This document shows, piece by piece, positions 7,208 to 14,705 of a stretch of 25,552 bases of DNA (position 1 is the first letter of the stretch; each line of letters starts with the position of its first letter). The translations under genes and the position numbers were made by a program. Location: assembly GCA_035555315.1 (NCBI GenBank), contig DATMGU010000067.1, positions 1 through 25,552 on the forward strand, written 5' to 3'. The notes under the pieces were generated by a model that worked only from the letters and a program-made list of their open reading frames with translations, ran no database searches and was not told the origin of the DNA. Source of the DNA: DATMGU01 sp035555315 (lineage in GTDB: Bacteria; Pseudomonadota; Alphaproteobacteria; ATCC43930; CGMCC-115725).

Positions 7208-7239
7208 ACGCGGCTGGGGATCCCTCGGCCGCGTTTTTT
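7208..7239 (+). terminator. Intrinsic terminator after the 47-residue gene
   Basis: ACGCGGC pairs with GCCGCGT (7 bp). An inner GGG/CCC pairing is possible, and a T6 tract follows (7234-7239). It is oriented on the plus strand. On the minus strand the same stem lies past the beta-lactamase stop but lacks a U-tract, so it serves mainly the small gene. Confidence 0.8.
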
Positions 7240-7247
7240 AGAACGAC

Positions 7248-8138
7248 TTAAGTATCCAGAGCGGCTTTGACCGCCCGGCCGATCGCGGCGATCGCCGCGT
7301 TGCGATCATCGAAGCTAGCCTTCGTCTCCGTCATATAGACGCTCACGATCACCGGCTTGCGGCGCGGCGGCCAGATCACCGCCACATCGTTCATCGTTCC
7401 ATAGTCACCGCCACCCGTCTTGTCGCCGATCCGCCAGTCCCGCGGCAGACCGGCGCGCAGCTTCGCGTCGCCGGTCTTGTTGGAGACGAGCCATGTCGCG
7501 AGCTGGTCGCGCGATCGTGGGGACAGACCGCCTTCCACGACGAGTGACCGCAGGTTGGCAACCATCGCCGCCGGCGTAGTGGTGTCGCGCGGATCGCCGG
7601 GCGTCGCCTCGTTCAGCTCGGTCTCCCAGCGGTCCAGCCGGGTCATCCTATCGCCGAGGGCTCGCGCGAAGTCGGTGACGCCTGATGGTCCACCAAGGCT
7701 TTTCAGGATCATATTGCCAGCCGTGTTGTCGCTCTGGGTCAGAGCCGCCTCGCAGACCTCCGCGAGCGTCATCCCGTCACCACCAACCCGCCCCTTCGTG
7801 ACCGGAGAATAGGTCACGACCTCGCCGGCCTCGAACCGGATGCGCCGGGTGAGATCTTCCCGACCCGCATCGACCCGCGCCAGCACCGCCCCGCACGCAA
7901 TCACCTTGAAGGTGCTGCACAGGGGAAAACGCTCGGTCGACCGATGGCTCCAGCGTCGTCCCGTCTCCGTATCGAGAACCGCGACACCCAGCCGAGCGCC
8001 GACCGCCTTTTCGATCTCGGCCAATTTGCCGATCAAGGCATCGCCGCCCTTCGCCGCATGGACGACGCCCGCGCGCGCGACCATCCCTCCGGTGATCATC
8101 GAACCCGCCAGCCCTGACAAGCGGCGCCGCGTCAGCAT
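7248..8138 (-). CDS. Class A beta-lactamase
   Basis: The 296-residue protein has all four class A motifs: S75-T-F-K78 (Ambler S70-x2-K73), S136-D-N138 (Ambler 130-132), the omega-loop E172-x2-L-N (Ambler E166) and K240-T-G242 (Ambler 234-236). The N-terminus TRRRLSGLAG followed by a hydrophobic stretch looks like a twin-arginine (Tat) signal peptide. Expected activity is serine hydrolysis of beta-lactams in the periplasm. The KTGGGDYGTMND region resembles CTX-M-type enzymes. A Cys precedes the catalytic Ser, but no Cys lies at the 238 position, so the disulfide of class A carbapenemases is absent. It lies 36 bp after a GNAT gene, probably in one operon. Spectrum cannot be judged from sequence alone. 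Confidence 0.93.
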   Translation of the reverse strand: MLTRRRLSGLAGSMITGGMVARAGVVHAAKGGDALIGKLAEIEKAVGARLGVAVLDTETGRRWSHRSTERFPLCSTFKVIACGAVLARVDAGREDLTRRIRFEAGEVVTYSPVTKGRVGGDGMTLAEVCEAALTQSDNTAGNMILKSLGGPSGVTDFARALGDRMTRLDRWETELNEATPGDPRDTTTPAAMVANLRSLVVEGGLSPRSRDQLATWLVSNKTGDAKLRAGLPRDWRIGDKTGGGDYGTMNDVAVIWPPRRKPVIVSVYMTETKASFDDRNAAIAAIGRAVKAALDT

Positions 8139-8174
8139 TCGCTTAAGTCCATGTTCAAGATCATCTTTACATAG

Positions 8175-8642
8175 CTATGGGCTGAGCTTCTTGCTCATGT
8201 AGAGGGTCGTTCCACCCATGAATGGCTCTCGCCTATCAATGATGTATCCACCCCTCTCATAGAGCGCCACGTTGGCCTCGAAGGCGGCGCTCGTCAGCAG
8301 GCGAAGCTCGGCGCATCCGGCCTCGGCCGCCTTGCGCTCGGCATGCGCCAGCAGGTGCCGGCCCAAGCCCTTGCCTTGGCTATCCGGCCTGACCGCGATA
8401 TTTTCGATCCAAAGATGATCGGCATGTTGCATCGTCTCGATCAGCCCAAGCATTCTGCCGTCGATGTATAGAATGTCGATCTGGTGCTCTCGGACGGCTC
8501 GCTCGTAATCGGCTTTCATAGGCAGCGGTTCGCGACCGATAACAGGAACCCATTTCGCGTATGCCGCGCGCACAATGTCTCGGATCGTTCCCGCGTCTTG
8601 CAAGGTGGCGCGCCGAAGTTCAGTGACCGGTTCAGAAGACAT
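8175..8642 (-). CDS. GNAT-family N-acetyltransferase
   Basis: The 155-residue protein has a GNAT fold pattern: an N-terminal beta-strand/helix (LRRATLQDAGTIRDIVRAAY), the acetyl-CoA motif A (IAVRPDSQGKGLGRHLL, with QGKGLG at 89-94) and motif B (FEANVALYERGGY, 121-133). The substrate is unknown. The start at ATG 8642 has AAGGA 7 nt upstream; a longer in-frame reading to 8774 covers the leader structures and is not credible. A strong intrinsic terminator (8668-8699) lies between any promoter and this ribosome binding site, so expression must depend on readthrough. The beta-lactamase gene follows 36 bp downstream. Context suggests a resistance or stress enzyme, but this is inference. Confidence 0.88.
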   Translation of the reverse strand: MSSEPVTELRRATLQDAGTIRDIVRAAYAKWVPVIGREPLPMKADYERAVREHQIDILYIDGRMLGLIETMQHADHLWIENIAVRPDSQGKGLGRHLLAHAERKAAEAGCAELRLLTSAAFEANVALYERGGYIIDRREPFMGGTTLYMSKKLSP

Positions 8643-8667
8643 GACGAATTCCTTGTAAACGGACATG

Positions 8668-8699
8668 AAAAACCCCGCCGACCGGATGGTGGGCAGGGT
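8668..8699 (-). terminator. Intrinsic terminator in the GNAT gene leader (attenuator)
   Basis: On the minus strand ACCCTGCC pairs with GGCGGGGT (one U-G pair). An inner ACC/GGT extends the stem across a C-C mismatch, and TTTTT follows. Only 13 bp separate the T-tract from the GNAT Shine-Dalgarno (8654-8650), too little for another promoter, so GNAT mRNA must pass through this terminator. It could also end transcripts from the upstream valS operon, but the position makes attenuation the better reading. Confidence 0.75.
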
Positions 8700-8710
8700 T
8701 GCTAAGCTTT

Positions 8711-8759
8711 CGAGAAGAAGGGGGGGAGAGCTAGTCTTCTGTGAGCCTTCGTCTTCTCG
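8711..8759 (-). promoter_or_regulatory. Leader hairpin overlapping rare Arg codons
   Basis: CGAGAAGA (8759-8752), extended by AGG after a 3-nt bulge, pairs with CCTTCTTCTCG (8721-8711). The 5' arm contains the AGA AGA CGA AGG codons of the leader ORF, so a ribosome stalled there would prevent the stem from forming. The loop holds a C7 tract that could alternatively pair with the G-rich 3' arm of the terminator. Pairing is seen; switching is inferred. Confidence 0.5.
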
Positions 8760-8832
8760 GAATCGCCGCGCCACTCCGCACCCTTGTGCGGAGTCGACGT
8801 CGGATTGCGGTTGCCGAGAAGCGCTTGCTCAT
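8731..8832 (-). CDS. Arg-rich leader peptide ORF of 33 codons (candidate attenuator leader)
   Basis: An ATG at 8832, with GGA 8 nt upstream, opens a 33-codon frame ending in TAG at 8731. Eleven of 33 residues are Arg: R11-R13, R15, R17, R19 and a final run R26-R29 encoded AGA AGA CGA AGG. AGA, AGG and CGA should be rare in such a GC-rich genome. The frame ends upstream of an intrinsic terminator (8668-8699), which stands just before the GNAT start codon. Together with the two hairpins this is the layout of ribosome-mediated attenuation. No homolog is recalled. Coding is inferred from architecture; the frame could be fortuitous. Confidence 0.5.
   Translation of the reverse strand: MSKRFSATAIRRRLRTRVRSGAAIPRRRRLTED
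8774..8793 (-). promoter_or_regulatory. Perfect 8-bp hairpin inside the leader ORF
   Basis: CTCCGCAC and GTGCGGAG pair perfectly around a 4-nt loop, within the middle of the Arg-rich leader frame. There is no T-tract, so it is not a terminator by itself. It may be a pause hairpin that synchronises polymerase with the ribosome, as in amino-acid attenuators. Confidence 0.45.
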
Positions 8833-8861
8833 GAACTCATTCCGAAGAAAATCCCCAAGAC

Positions 8862-8867
8862 TGTCAA
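8862..8867 (-). promoter_or_regulatory. Candidate -35 element for the GNAT-bla leader
   Basis: A perfect TTGACA lies on the minus strand about 30 bp upstream of the leader ATG. At 17-bp spacing the -10 is CGGAAT, a poor match, so the promoter call is tentative. If correct, transcription starts close to the leader ATG at 8832. Confidence 0.3.
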
Positions 8868-8904
8868 TTGGGCATCGTTGGGTAATGGCCACGAGTGCAT
8901 CCGT

Positions 8905-9357
8905 TCAGAACATCCCGTTCGGGTTGGCGGCTGTGTCGGGAACCTCCTGGATGACGTCCCAGTGCTCGACGATCTTGCCGCCGTCGAGCTTGAAGATATC
9001 GACGATCGCCCTGCCCTTCCCGGTCGGCTCTCTCACGGCCAGGACGTGGAGCACGACATAATCTCCGTCGACGAAGACTTGCCTGATGTCGTTATGCGAC
9101 ATCGGAAATTTGCTTTTGAGAAAGCCGATGAATTTGCGCAAACCTTCCGGCCCGTCTTCAGCCGTCGGATTGTGCTGGGTATAGCGCGCGCCCAGATACT
9201 GCTGCGCCTTGTCGAAATCCTTGTCATTGAGCGCCGCCTGATAGAAGGCGACCACCGCGGCCTTGTTCGCCGCCATCTGCGCCTCGTCGGCGGCACGGGC
9301 CGGCCGGCCGAGCGCCATGAGGATACCCAGCACCGCCATACCCAGCATCTTGACCAT
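8905..9357 (-). CDS. Secreted SnoaL-like (NTF2-fold) protein
   Basis: The 150-residue protein has a Sec signal peptide (hydrophobic core residues 4-16, cleavage likely after ARA at about 22). A single SnoaL/NTF2-like domain follows, with the pattern VVAFYQAALNDKDF, YLGARYTQHNP and the closing GKIVEHWDVIQEVPD. Related proteins are annotated as predicted SnoaL-like aldol-condensation enzymes, but their reactions are mostly unknown; the catalytic role is unproven. The ATG at 9357 has GGGAGG 9 nt upstream. It begins 20 bp after the valS stop codon and probably rides on the valS transcript. Confidence 0.85.
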   Translation of the reverse strand: MVKMLGMAVLGILMALGRPARAADEAQMAANKAAVVAFYQAALNDKDFDKAQQYLGARYTQHNPTAEDGPEGLRKFIGFLKSKFPMSHNDIRQVFVDGDYVVLHVLAVREPTGKGRAIVDIFKLDGGKIVEHWDVIQEVPDTAANPNGMF

Positions 9358-9377
9358 CGTCGACCGCCTCCCCATCA

Positions 9378-12026
9378 TCAAACGAGCCGCGCCACGGCCG
9401 CCAGCAGCTTTGCCTTGCGCTGGGCGAAATCGGCCCGCCGCTCGTGCTGTTCCTCGACGACCTCGGGCTTCGCCTTCGCGACGAACTGCTCGTTGCCCAG
9501 CTTGCGGTCGATCTTGCCGATCTCGCCGTCGATCTCGGCAAGTTCCTTGGTCAGCCGCGCCCGCTCCTTGGCGAAATCGATGAAATCGCCGAGCGGCACC
9601 AGGATTGTCGCCTCGTCCAGCACGATCTGCGCGGACCCCGCCGGATCCGGTGCACCGGCCGGCAGCAGCTCGGCACCGGCCAACCGGGCCAGCCGGCACA
9701 GGCTGTCGCGATGGGCCGCCAGCCGCTGCTGCGTCAGCGGCCCCGCCTCCCTGATCGACAGCGGCAGCAACGCTCCCGGCGGCACGTTCATCTCCGCCCG
9801 CATCGCGCGGATCTCGCTGACCAGGCGCAGCAGCCAGTCGATCTCCGCCGCCGCGACCGAGTCTTCCAGACCCGTCAGAACCGGCCAGGCCGCGGTGATC
9901 AGCTTCTCGGAGCCGGCCGGGCTCAGCTGGCCCCACAGCTCCTCGGTCACAAAGGGCATGATCGGGTGCAACAGGTGCAGGATCTGGCCCAGCACCCAAG
10001 CCATCGTGGCGCGCGTTTCCGCCACGGCCGCCGCGTCGTCGCCCAGCAGCATCGGCTTGGTGAGCTCGATATACCAGTCGCAGAAGCTGCCCCAGACGAA
10101 CTGGTAGAGCACCATCGCCGCTTCGTTGAATTTATAGGCTTCGATCGCGGCACCGGCACGCTCCGCCGCGCGGGCGGTTTCGCCGACGATCCAGCGATTG
10201 ACGGTCAGGCCGCAGGCGCCGGGCTGAAATCCCCCCACCGCGACGGCGCCGTTCATCTCGGCATAGCGGGCGGCGTTCCACAGCTTGGTCGCGAAGTTGC
10301 GATAGCCCTCGACCCGCGACGCCGCCAGCTTGATATCCCGCCCCTGCGCCGCCAGGGCGGCCAGGGTGAAGCGCAGGGCATCGCAGCCATAGGTGTCGAT
10401 CAGCTCCAGCGGATCGATCACGTTGCCCTTGGATTTCGACATCTTCTGGCCGCGCTCGTCGCGCACCAGGGCATGGATATAGACCGTGTCGAACGGCACC
10501 GTGCCGGTGAAATGCAGGCCCATCATCATCATCCGGGCGACCCAGAAAAAGATGATGTCGAAGCCGGTGACCAGCACGTTGGTCGGATAATACTTGGCCA
10601 GTTCCGGCGTCCGTTCCGGCCAGCCCAGCGTCGAAAACGGCCACAGCGCCGAGGAAAACCAGGTGTCGAGCACATCCTGGTCCCGCTGAAGCTCGACCGC
10701 GCGGCCGTAATGCTTCTCGGCGGCGGCGGCGGCCTCCCTTTCGGTCTCCTCGACGAAGATGGTGCCGTCCGAACCGAACCAGGCGGGGATCTGATGGCCC
10801 CACCAGATCTGGCGCGAGATGCACCAGGGCTGGATGTTGCGCATCCAGTCGTAATAGGTCGCGGTCCATTGCTCGGGGACGAAGCGGGTGCGCCCCTGCT
10901 CCACCGCTTCGAGCGCCGGTTTCGCCAGGGTCGCGGCGTCGCAGTACCACTGATCGGTGAGCCACGGCTCGATCGGCACGCCCGAGCGGTCGCCATGCGG
11001 CACGGTCAGCCGGTGCTCGTCGACCTTCTCCAGCAGGCCCAGCGCCTCCATCTCGGCGACGACCCTGCGACGCGCCTCGAAGCGCTCCAGGCCGCGATAC
11101 GCCTCCGGCACGGCGTCGTTCAGATGGGCGTCGGCATCGAACACGTTGATCCGCTCCAGCCCATGCCGCTCGCCGACCTTGAAGTCGTTGAAATCATGGG
11201 CCGGCGTGATCTTCACGGCACCGCTGCCGGTCTCCGGATCGGCGTAGTCGTCGGCGACGATCGGGATGCGCCGGCCGACCAGCGGCAGGATGACATGCCG
11301 GCCGATCAGATCCCGATAGCGCGGATCCTCCGGATGCACGGCGACGCCGCTATCGCCGAACATGGTTTCCGGCCGCGTCGTGGCGACGGTGATGAACTGC
11401 CCGTCATCGCCCTCCAACGGATAGCGGAAATGCCAGAGATGACCCTTCATCTCGATGTTTTCGACTTCGAGATCGGAGATCGCGGTGTGCAGTTTCGGGT
11501 CCCAATTGACCAGCCGTTTGTCGCGGTAGATCAGCCCCTCGCGGTGCAGCGCCACGAACACCTTGACCACCGCCGCGGACAGGCCGGGATCCATGGTGAA
11601 GCGCTCGCGCCGCCAATCGGGCGAGGCACCCAGCCGGCGCAGCTGCTGGGTGATGGCGCCGCCGGATTGCGCCTTCCACTGCCAGACCCGCTCGATGAAC
11701 GCCTGCCGGCCGAGCTTGTGCCGGTTGGACTGTTCTTGCTCCAGCTGTCGCTCGACGACCATCTGAGTAGCGATGCCGGCATGATCGGTGCCCGGCTGCC
11801 ACAGTGTATCGAAGCCCTTCATGCGGTGGTACCGCACCAGGATGTCCTGCAAGGTGAAGGTCAGCGCATGGCCCATGTGCAAGACGCCGGTCACATTGGG
11901 CGGCGGCATCATCACCGTGTAGGGCGTGTCCGTCGAGGCGGGATCGGCCGCGAAGGCGCCGGAGGCCTCCCAGGCCGCGTATTGCTCGGCCTCGACCTCG
12001 GCTGGCCGATAGGTCTTATCGAGCAT
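9378..12026 (-). CDS. valS: Valyl-tRNA synthetase
   Basis: The 882-residue protein, full length for bacterial ValRS, charges tRNA-Val with valine in the cytoplasm. It has the class I HIGH motif as HMGH (residues 50-53, in PNVTGVLHMGH) and an editing domain with TTRPETMFGD (about 216-225). KMSKS follows at 528-532, then an anticodon-binding domain. The C-terminal ~65 residues are a coiled coil rich in Lys/Glu/Ala (FAKERARLTKELAEIDGEI region), typical of ValRS. It starts at ATG 12026. popZ lies 157 bp upstream on the same strand, a linkage common in alphaproteobacteria. A full-length antisense open frame is a GC-bias artifact. Confidence 0.97.
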   Translation of the reverse strand: MLDKTYRPAEVEAEQYAAWEASGAFAADPASTDTPYTVMMPPPNVTGVLHMGHALTFTLQDILVRYHRMKGFDTLWQPGTDHAGIATQMVVERQLEQEQSNRHKLGRQAFIERVWQWKAQSGGAITQQLRRLGASPDWRRERFTMDPGLSAAVVKVFVALHREGLIYRDKRLVNWDPKLHTAISDLEVENIEMKGHLWHFRYPLEGDDGQFITVATTRPETMFGDSGVAVHPEDPRYRDLIGRHVILPLVGRRIPIVADDYADPETGSGAVKITPAHDFNDFKVGERHGLERINVFDADAHLNDAVPEAYRGLERFEARRRVVAEMEALGLLEKVDEHRLTVPHGDRSGVPIEPWLTDQWYCDAATLAKPALEAVEQGRTRFVPEQWTATYYDWMRNIQPWCISRQIWWGHQIPAWFGSDGTIFVEETEREAAAAAEKHYGRAVELQRDQDVLDTWFSSALWPFSTLGWPERTPELAKYYPTNVLVTGFDIIFFWVARMMMMGLHFTGTVPFDTVYIHALVRDERGQKMSKSKGNVIDPLELIDTYGCDALRFTLAALAAQGRDIKLAASRVEGYRNFATKLWNAARYAEMNGAVAVGGFQPGACGLTVNRWIVGETARAAERAGAAIEAYKFNEAAMVLYQFVWGSFCDWYIELTKPMLLGDDAAAVAETRATMAWVLGQILHLLHPIMPFVTEELWGQLSPAGSEKLITAAWPVLTGLEDSVAAAEIDWLLRLVSEIRAMRAEMNVPPGALLPLSIREAGPLTQQRLAAHRDSLCRLARLAGAELLPAGAPDPAGSAQIVLDEATILVPLGDFIDFAKERARLTKELAEIDGEIGKIDRKLGNEQFVAKAKPEVVEEQHERRADFAQRKAKLLAAVARLV

Positions 12027-12183
12027 GGCCGAACTTCCTTTGAATTTCGTATGGAGCGAACCCGCCGGGTTCAGGCAGGCTTGACGAACCGACCACCCTA
12101 CAACAGGGCAGGTCGGCGGCTCGGCGCTCGCGTCATCGGCTAGGGGGACCGGCTGTTGGCGTCCCGCGCCGCCGGCTACCGAC

Positions 12184-12789
12184 TCAGCGGACCGAGCCGC
12201 TGGCTACTCGCTTGATTTCCTCGCGTACCAGCCGCTCGACCATCGAGGGAAGATGGTCGTCGAGCCATTCCGCCAGCATCGGCTTCAGCATCTGGCGCAC
12301 GATCTCCTCGATCGTCGCGGCACCATTGCCCAGCTCCAGATCTCCGCTGCGCCGTTCCCGCATCCTGTTCGCGATCTCCGCGAACGACGCCGTCGAGGCC
12401 GCGGCGGTTTCATCCGAAATGAGCCGCTCGGACTCGGTGAAGTCAGACATGTCAGGCACTGATCTCGCTGTTTCGACAGGGAGCACGGCCGGCTCGTCGA
12501 ATTCCGGCAGCGGAGCTGGCGGTTCGACGGCCACGGGCCTCGGCTCGGGCGGCGGCACAGGTTCAGGTGCTACGTAGATTTCGGCGGCGGGCTCCGGTGC
12601 CGCCGGTTCCATGACGGGCGTGTCATGATCGTCGACGACATCGGTCAATTCCAGGACATCATCCTTGACCTCGGTCGCGGCGGCGCCCTCGGAAGCCGGA
12701 CGCGCGTCATTGTCCTCGGAGATGATCCTGCGGATCGATGCGAGGATTTCCTCCATCGACGGTTCTTGTTGGCCTTTGGCCTCGGACAT
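12184..12789 (-). CDS. popZ: Polar organizing protein PopZ (DUF2497)
   Basis: The 201-residue protein has the two conserved ends of PopZ. The N-terminal helix QEPSMEEILASIRRIISED recruits client proteins, and the C-terminal self-assembly region includes IEEIVRQMLKPMLAEWLDDHLP and VERLVREEIKRVA. Between them is a Pro/Glu/Ala-rich acidic linker of about 100 residues, also typical. In Caulobacter PopZ forms a condensate at the cell pole that tethers ParB-parS. The ATG at 12789 gives the usual MSEAKGQQEPSMEEIL start; an ATG five codons upstream (12804) is possible and neither has a strong ribosome binding site. It lies between tolC and valS, the common alphaproteobacterial order. Confidence 0.9.
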   Translation of the reverse strand: MSEAKGQQEPSMEEILASIRRIISEDNDARPASEGAAATEVKDDVLELTDVVDDHDTPVMEPAAPEPAAEIYVAPEPVPPPEPRPVAVEPPAPLPEFDEPAVLPVETARSVPDMSDFTESERLISDETAAASTASFAEIANRMRERRSGDLELGNGAATIEEIVRQMLKPMLAEWLDDHLPSMVERLVREEIKRVASGSVR

Positions 12790-12923
12790 CGACCCTATAC
12801 TCATTGCTAAAGGCGGCGAAAACGATGACGGATCCTAACCTTTTGAATACCGTCGTCGTCCCGTGCTGGCAAGGCGCAATCCAAGAACGGCCCTGCTTCC
12901 CCTCAATCCGCGCGCCGAACGGC

Positions 12924-14330
12924 TCATTGCGGGGTGTCGAAGCCGATCCACTTGTCGCGAACGCCGTTGAAGTTCTTATCCGGATTGTAGATCTCGACCG
13001 GCAGGTTGAGATCTTGGGCGGTTAGCCGGCCGACCGCCGAAATGAGCTGAAACGTCGCGATGACCTCGTCATGTTGCGAGTTCACCAGATTGACGCGCGA
13101 TTGGAACAGGGTCTGTTCCTGATTGAGGATGTCGAGCACGGTGCGCGAGCCCACAGCCGCCTCCTGCTGCACCCCTTCCAAGGCGATCTCGTTCGATCGG
13201 ATGCTCGCCTCCTGCGATTTGATCGTCGCGCGATCGGATAGCAGGGTCTCCCAGGCGGCGGCGGCGTTCTCGACGGCGGTACGGCGCTGGACATCGACCT
13301 GGTTGCGCCGCTGGGCGACCGTCTGCTGCGCCTGGCGGGATTGCGAATAGACCGAACCGGCCTCGTAAAGCGGGACGGTCACCTGCCCCAGCAATTCGAA
13401 TGAATCGGTCGTCCGCCCGACGATCTGGGATTCCTTGGACCGCTGGACGCTGCCCTGCACCGATATCTGCGGCAGCAGCTGGCCGCGCACCACGCGGATA
13501 TTGTCCTGCGCCGCCTGCTGCGCGAATTGCGCGGATATGACGGAGGGGTTGGCCGCGCCGGCCATCGCCACCGCCTCTTCCCGGCTGGTCGGCAACGGCG
13601 GAATATCGGTCGGTTGCACCAGCTTGCCGGGTGGCAAGCCAACCTGTTGCTCGTAGATCGCCCGGTTCGACTGCAGGGTGCCCTGCGCCTGAATGCGGCT
13701 GGCGATCGCCTGGGCGTAGGATGCCTCCGCCTGGGCGACGTCGGTCCGGGTGACCTCGCCGACCCTAAACCGGTCCTGCGTCGCATCAAGCTGCCGGCGC
13801 AGCACCTGCTCATTGTTGAGGTTGAGGTCGACCGTGGCCTGCGATTGCACGACGTTCACATAGGCGGTGATCACGTTCAGCATCACGGTCTGCTCGGTCG
13901 CGGCCAATGTCGCGCGCTCCGCCTGCACCAGGTTCAGTGCCTGGGACGTCTGTGCCACGGTCCGGCCGCCGCGGTAGACCGGCTGAGTGACCGTCAGCCC
14001 ATAGCTGTTTGGCGACAATACCGAGGAACTGCTGTTGTTGGTGCCCGCGGCGGTGCCTGCTACCGAGTTCTGCTTGACCTGGTTGCGCTGGACGCCGCCG
14101 GTGCCGGTAACCTGCACGGTGGGCCGCCAGCCAGACAGGGCCTGCGGCACATTTTCGTCCGTTGCCCGCAGATTGGCACGTTCGCTTAGCAGCGTCGGGT
14201 TGTTGTTATACGCGCTTGCCAAAGCCTCGCTCAGGCTTTGCGCACTTGCCGTGGAGGGGTGCGTCACGACACCGAAGGCGCCCAGGGCGGCCACCAAAGC
14301 CAGACGCGAGACGAGTGTCCGAACAGGCAT
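12924..14330 (-). CDS. tolC: TolC-family outer membrane channel
   Basis: The 468-residue protein has a Sec signal peptide with cleavage expected after STASA (about residue 30). Two tandem repeats of the TolC/OEP fold follow: long Gln/Ala-rich helices alternating with beta-strand segments such as YGLTVTQPVYRGG and ELLGQVTVPLYEAG. It should form the trimeric outer membrane tunnel for type I secretion and efflux pumps. The ATG at 14330 overlaps the rhodanese stop codon (TGATG), so the two genes are translationally coupled. An upstream in-frame extension to 14426 would run through the rhodanese gene and is rejected. No membrane-fusion or ABC partner is nearby. Confidence 0.94.
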   Translation of the reverse strand: MPVRTLVSRLALVAALGAFGVVTHPSTASAQSLSEALASAYNNNPTLLSERANLRATDENVPQALSGWRPTVQVTGTGGVQRNQVKQNSVAGTAAGTNNSSSSVLSPNSYGLTVTQPVYRGGRTVAQTSQALNLVQAERATLAATEQTVMLNVITAYVNVVQSQATVDLNLNNEQVLRRQLDATQDRFRVGEVTRTDVAQAEASYAQAIASRIQAQGTLQSNRAIYEQQVGLPPGKLVQPTDIPPLPTSREEAVAMAGAANPSVISAQFAQQAAQDNIRVVRGQLLPQISVQGSVQRSKESQIVGRTTDSFELLGQVTVPLYEAGSVYSQSRQAQQTVAQRRNQVDVQRRTAVENAAAAWETLLSDRATIKSQEASIRSNEIALEGVQQEAAVGSRTVLDILNQEQTLFQSRVNLVNSQHDEVIATFQLISAVGRLTAQDLNLPVEIYNPDKNFNGVRDKWIGFDTPQ

Positions 14331-14680
14331 CAATATACTCCCATCGTGGGTTCGACCTGGCGGGCCCAGGCATCTATGCCGCCATCGAGATTGCTGGCGG
14401 CAGGCCAGCCGTTCGCCCGCAGCCACCGCACCGCCTGCAAACTCCGTGCGCCATGATGGCAGAGCACGACCAACCGCCCATCGCCCTGCATGCCGTCACC
14501 TAATTCGCCGACGCGTCCCGGCAACTGGCCGAGCGGGATATTCACGCTATCGCTCAACCGGCAGATCTCGACCTCCCACGGCTCGCGCACGTCGAGGATC
14601 GTGACGCCATGGCCGTCGCGGCGCCATGTATCGAGGTCGGTCGGCTGAAGCTGCAAGGGGGCGTCAGTCGGACTGGTCAT
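14330..14680 (-). CDS. Single-domain rhodanese-like protein
   Basis: The 116-residue protein is one rhodanese domain with the entry motif VTILDVREPWEVE (about residues 26-38). The catalytic loop VVLCHHGARS contains the active cysteine C74, and LDGGIDAW lies near the end. It probably carries persulfide sulfur in the cytoplasm; the partner is unknown. The ATG at 14680 was chosen because upstream residues are low-complexity and overlap pcm. Its stop overlaps the tolC start codon, and pcm ends about 25 bp upstream. The pcm-rhodanese-tolC order is recurrent in alphaproteobacteria. Confidence 0.88.
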   Translation of the reverse strand: MTSPTDAPLQLQPTDLDTWRRDGHGVTILDVREPWEVEICRLSDSVNIPLGQLPGRVGELGDGMQGDGRLVVLCHHGARSLQAVRWLRANGWPAASNLDGGIDAWARQVEPTMGVY

Positions 14681-14705
14681 CTGCAATACCTGGAAATAGC
14701 GGCGA

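Noticed and set aside
8643..8774. N-terminal extension of the GNAT protein
   Set aside because: It runs through the terminator and hairpins of the leader, and the ATG at 8642 has an ideal ribosome binding site.
8905..9999. Single 364-residue minus-strand protein joining a SnoaL domain to an N-terminal region
   Set aside because: The N-terminal part is an out-of-frame reading of valS. The SnoaL gene has its own ribosome binding site and signal peptide from 9357.
9444..12143. 899-codon plus-strand open frame opposite valS
   Set aside because: It is antisense to an unmistakable valyl-tRNA synthetase; its His/Gln/Arg/Gly-rich translation is a typical high-GC shadow.
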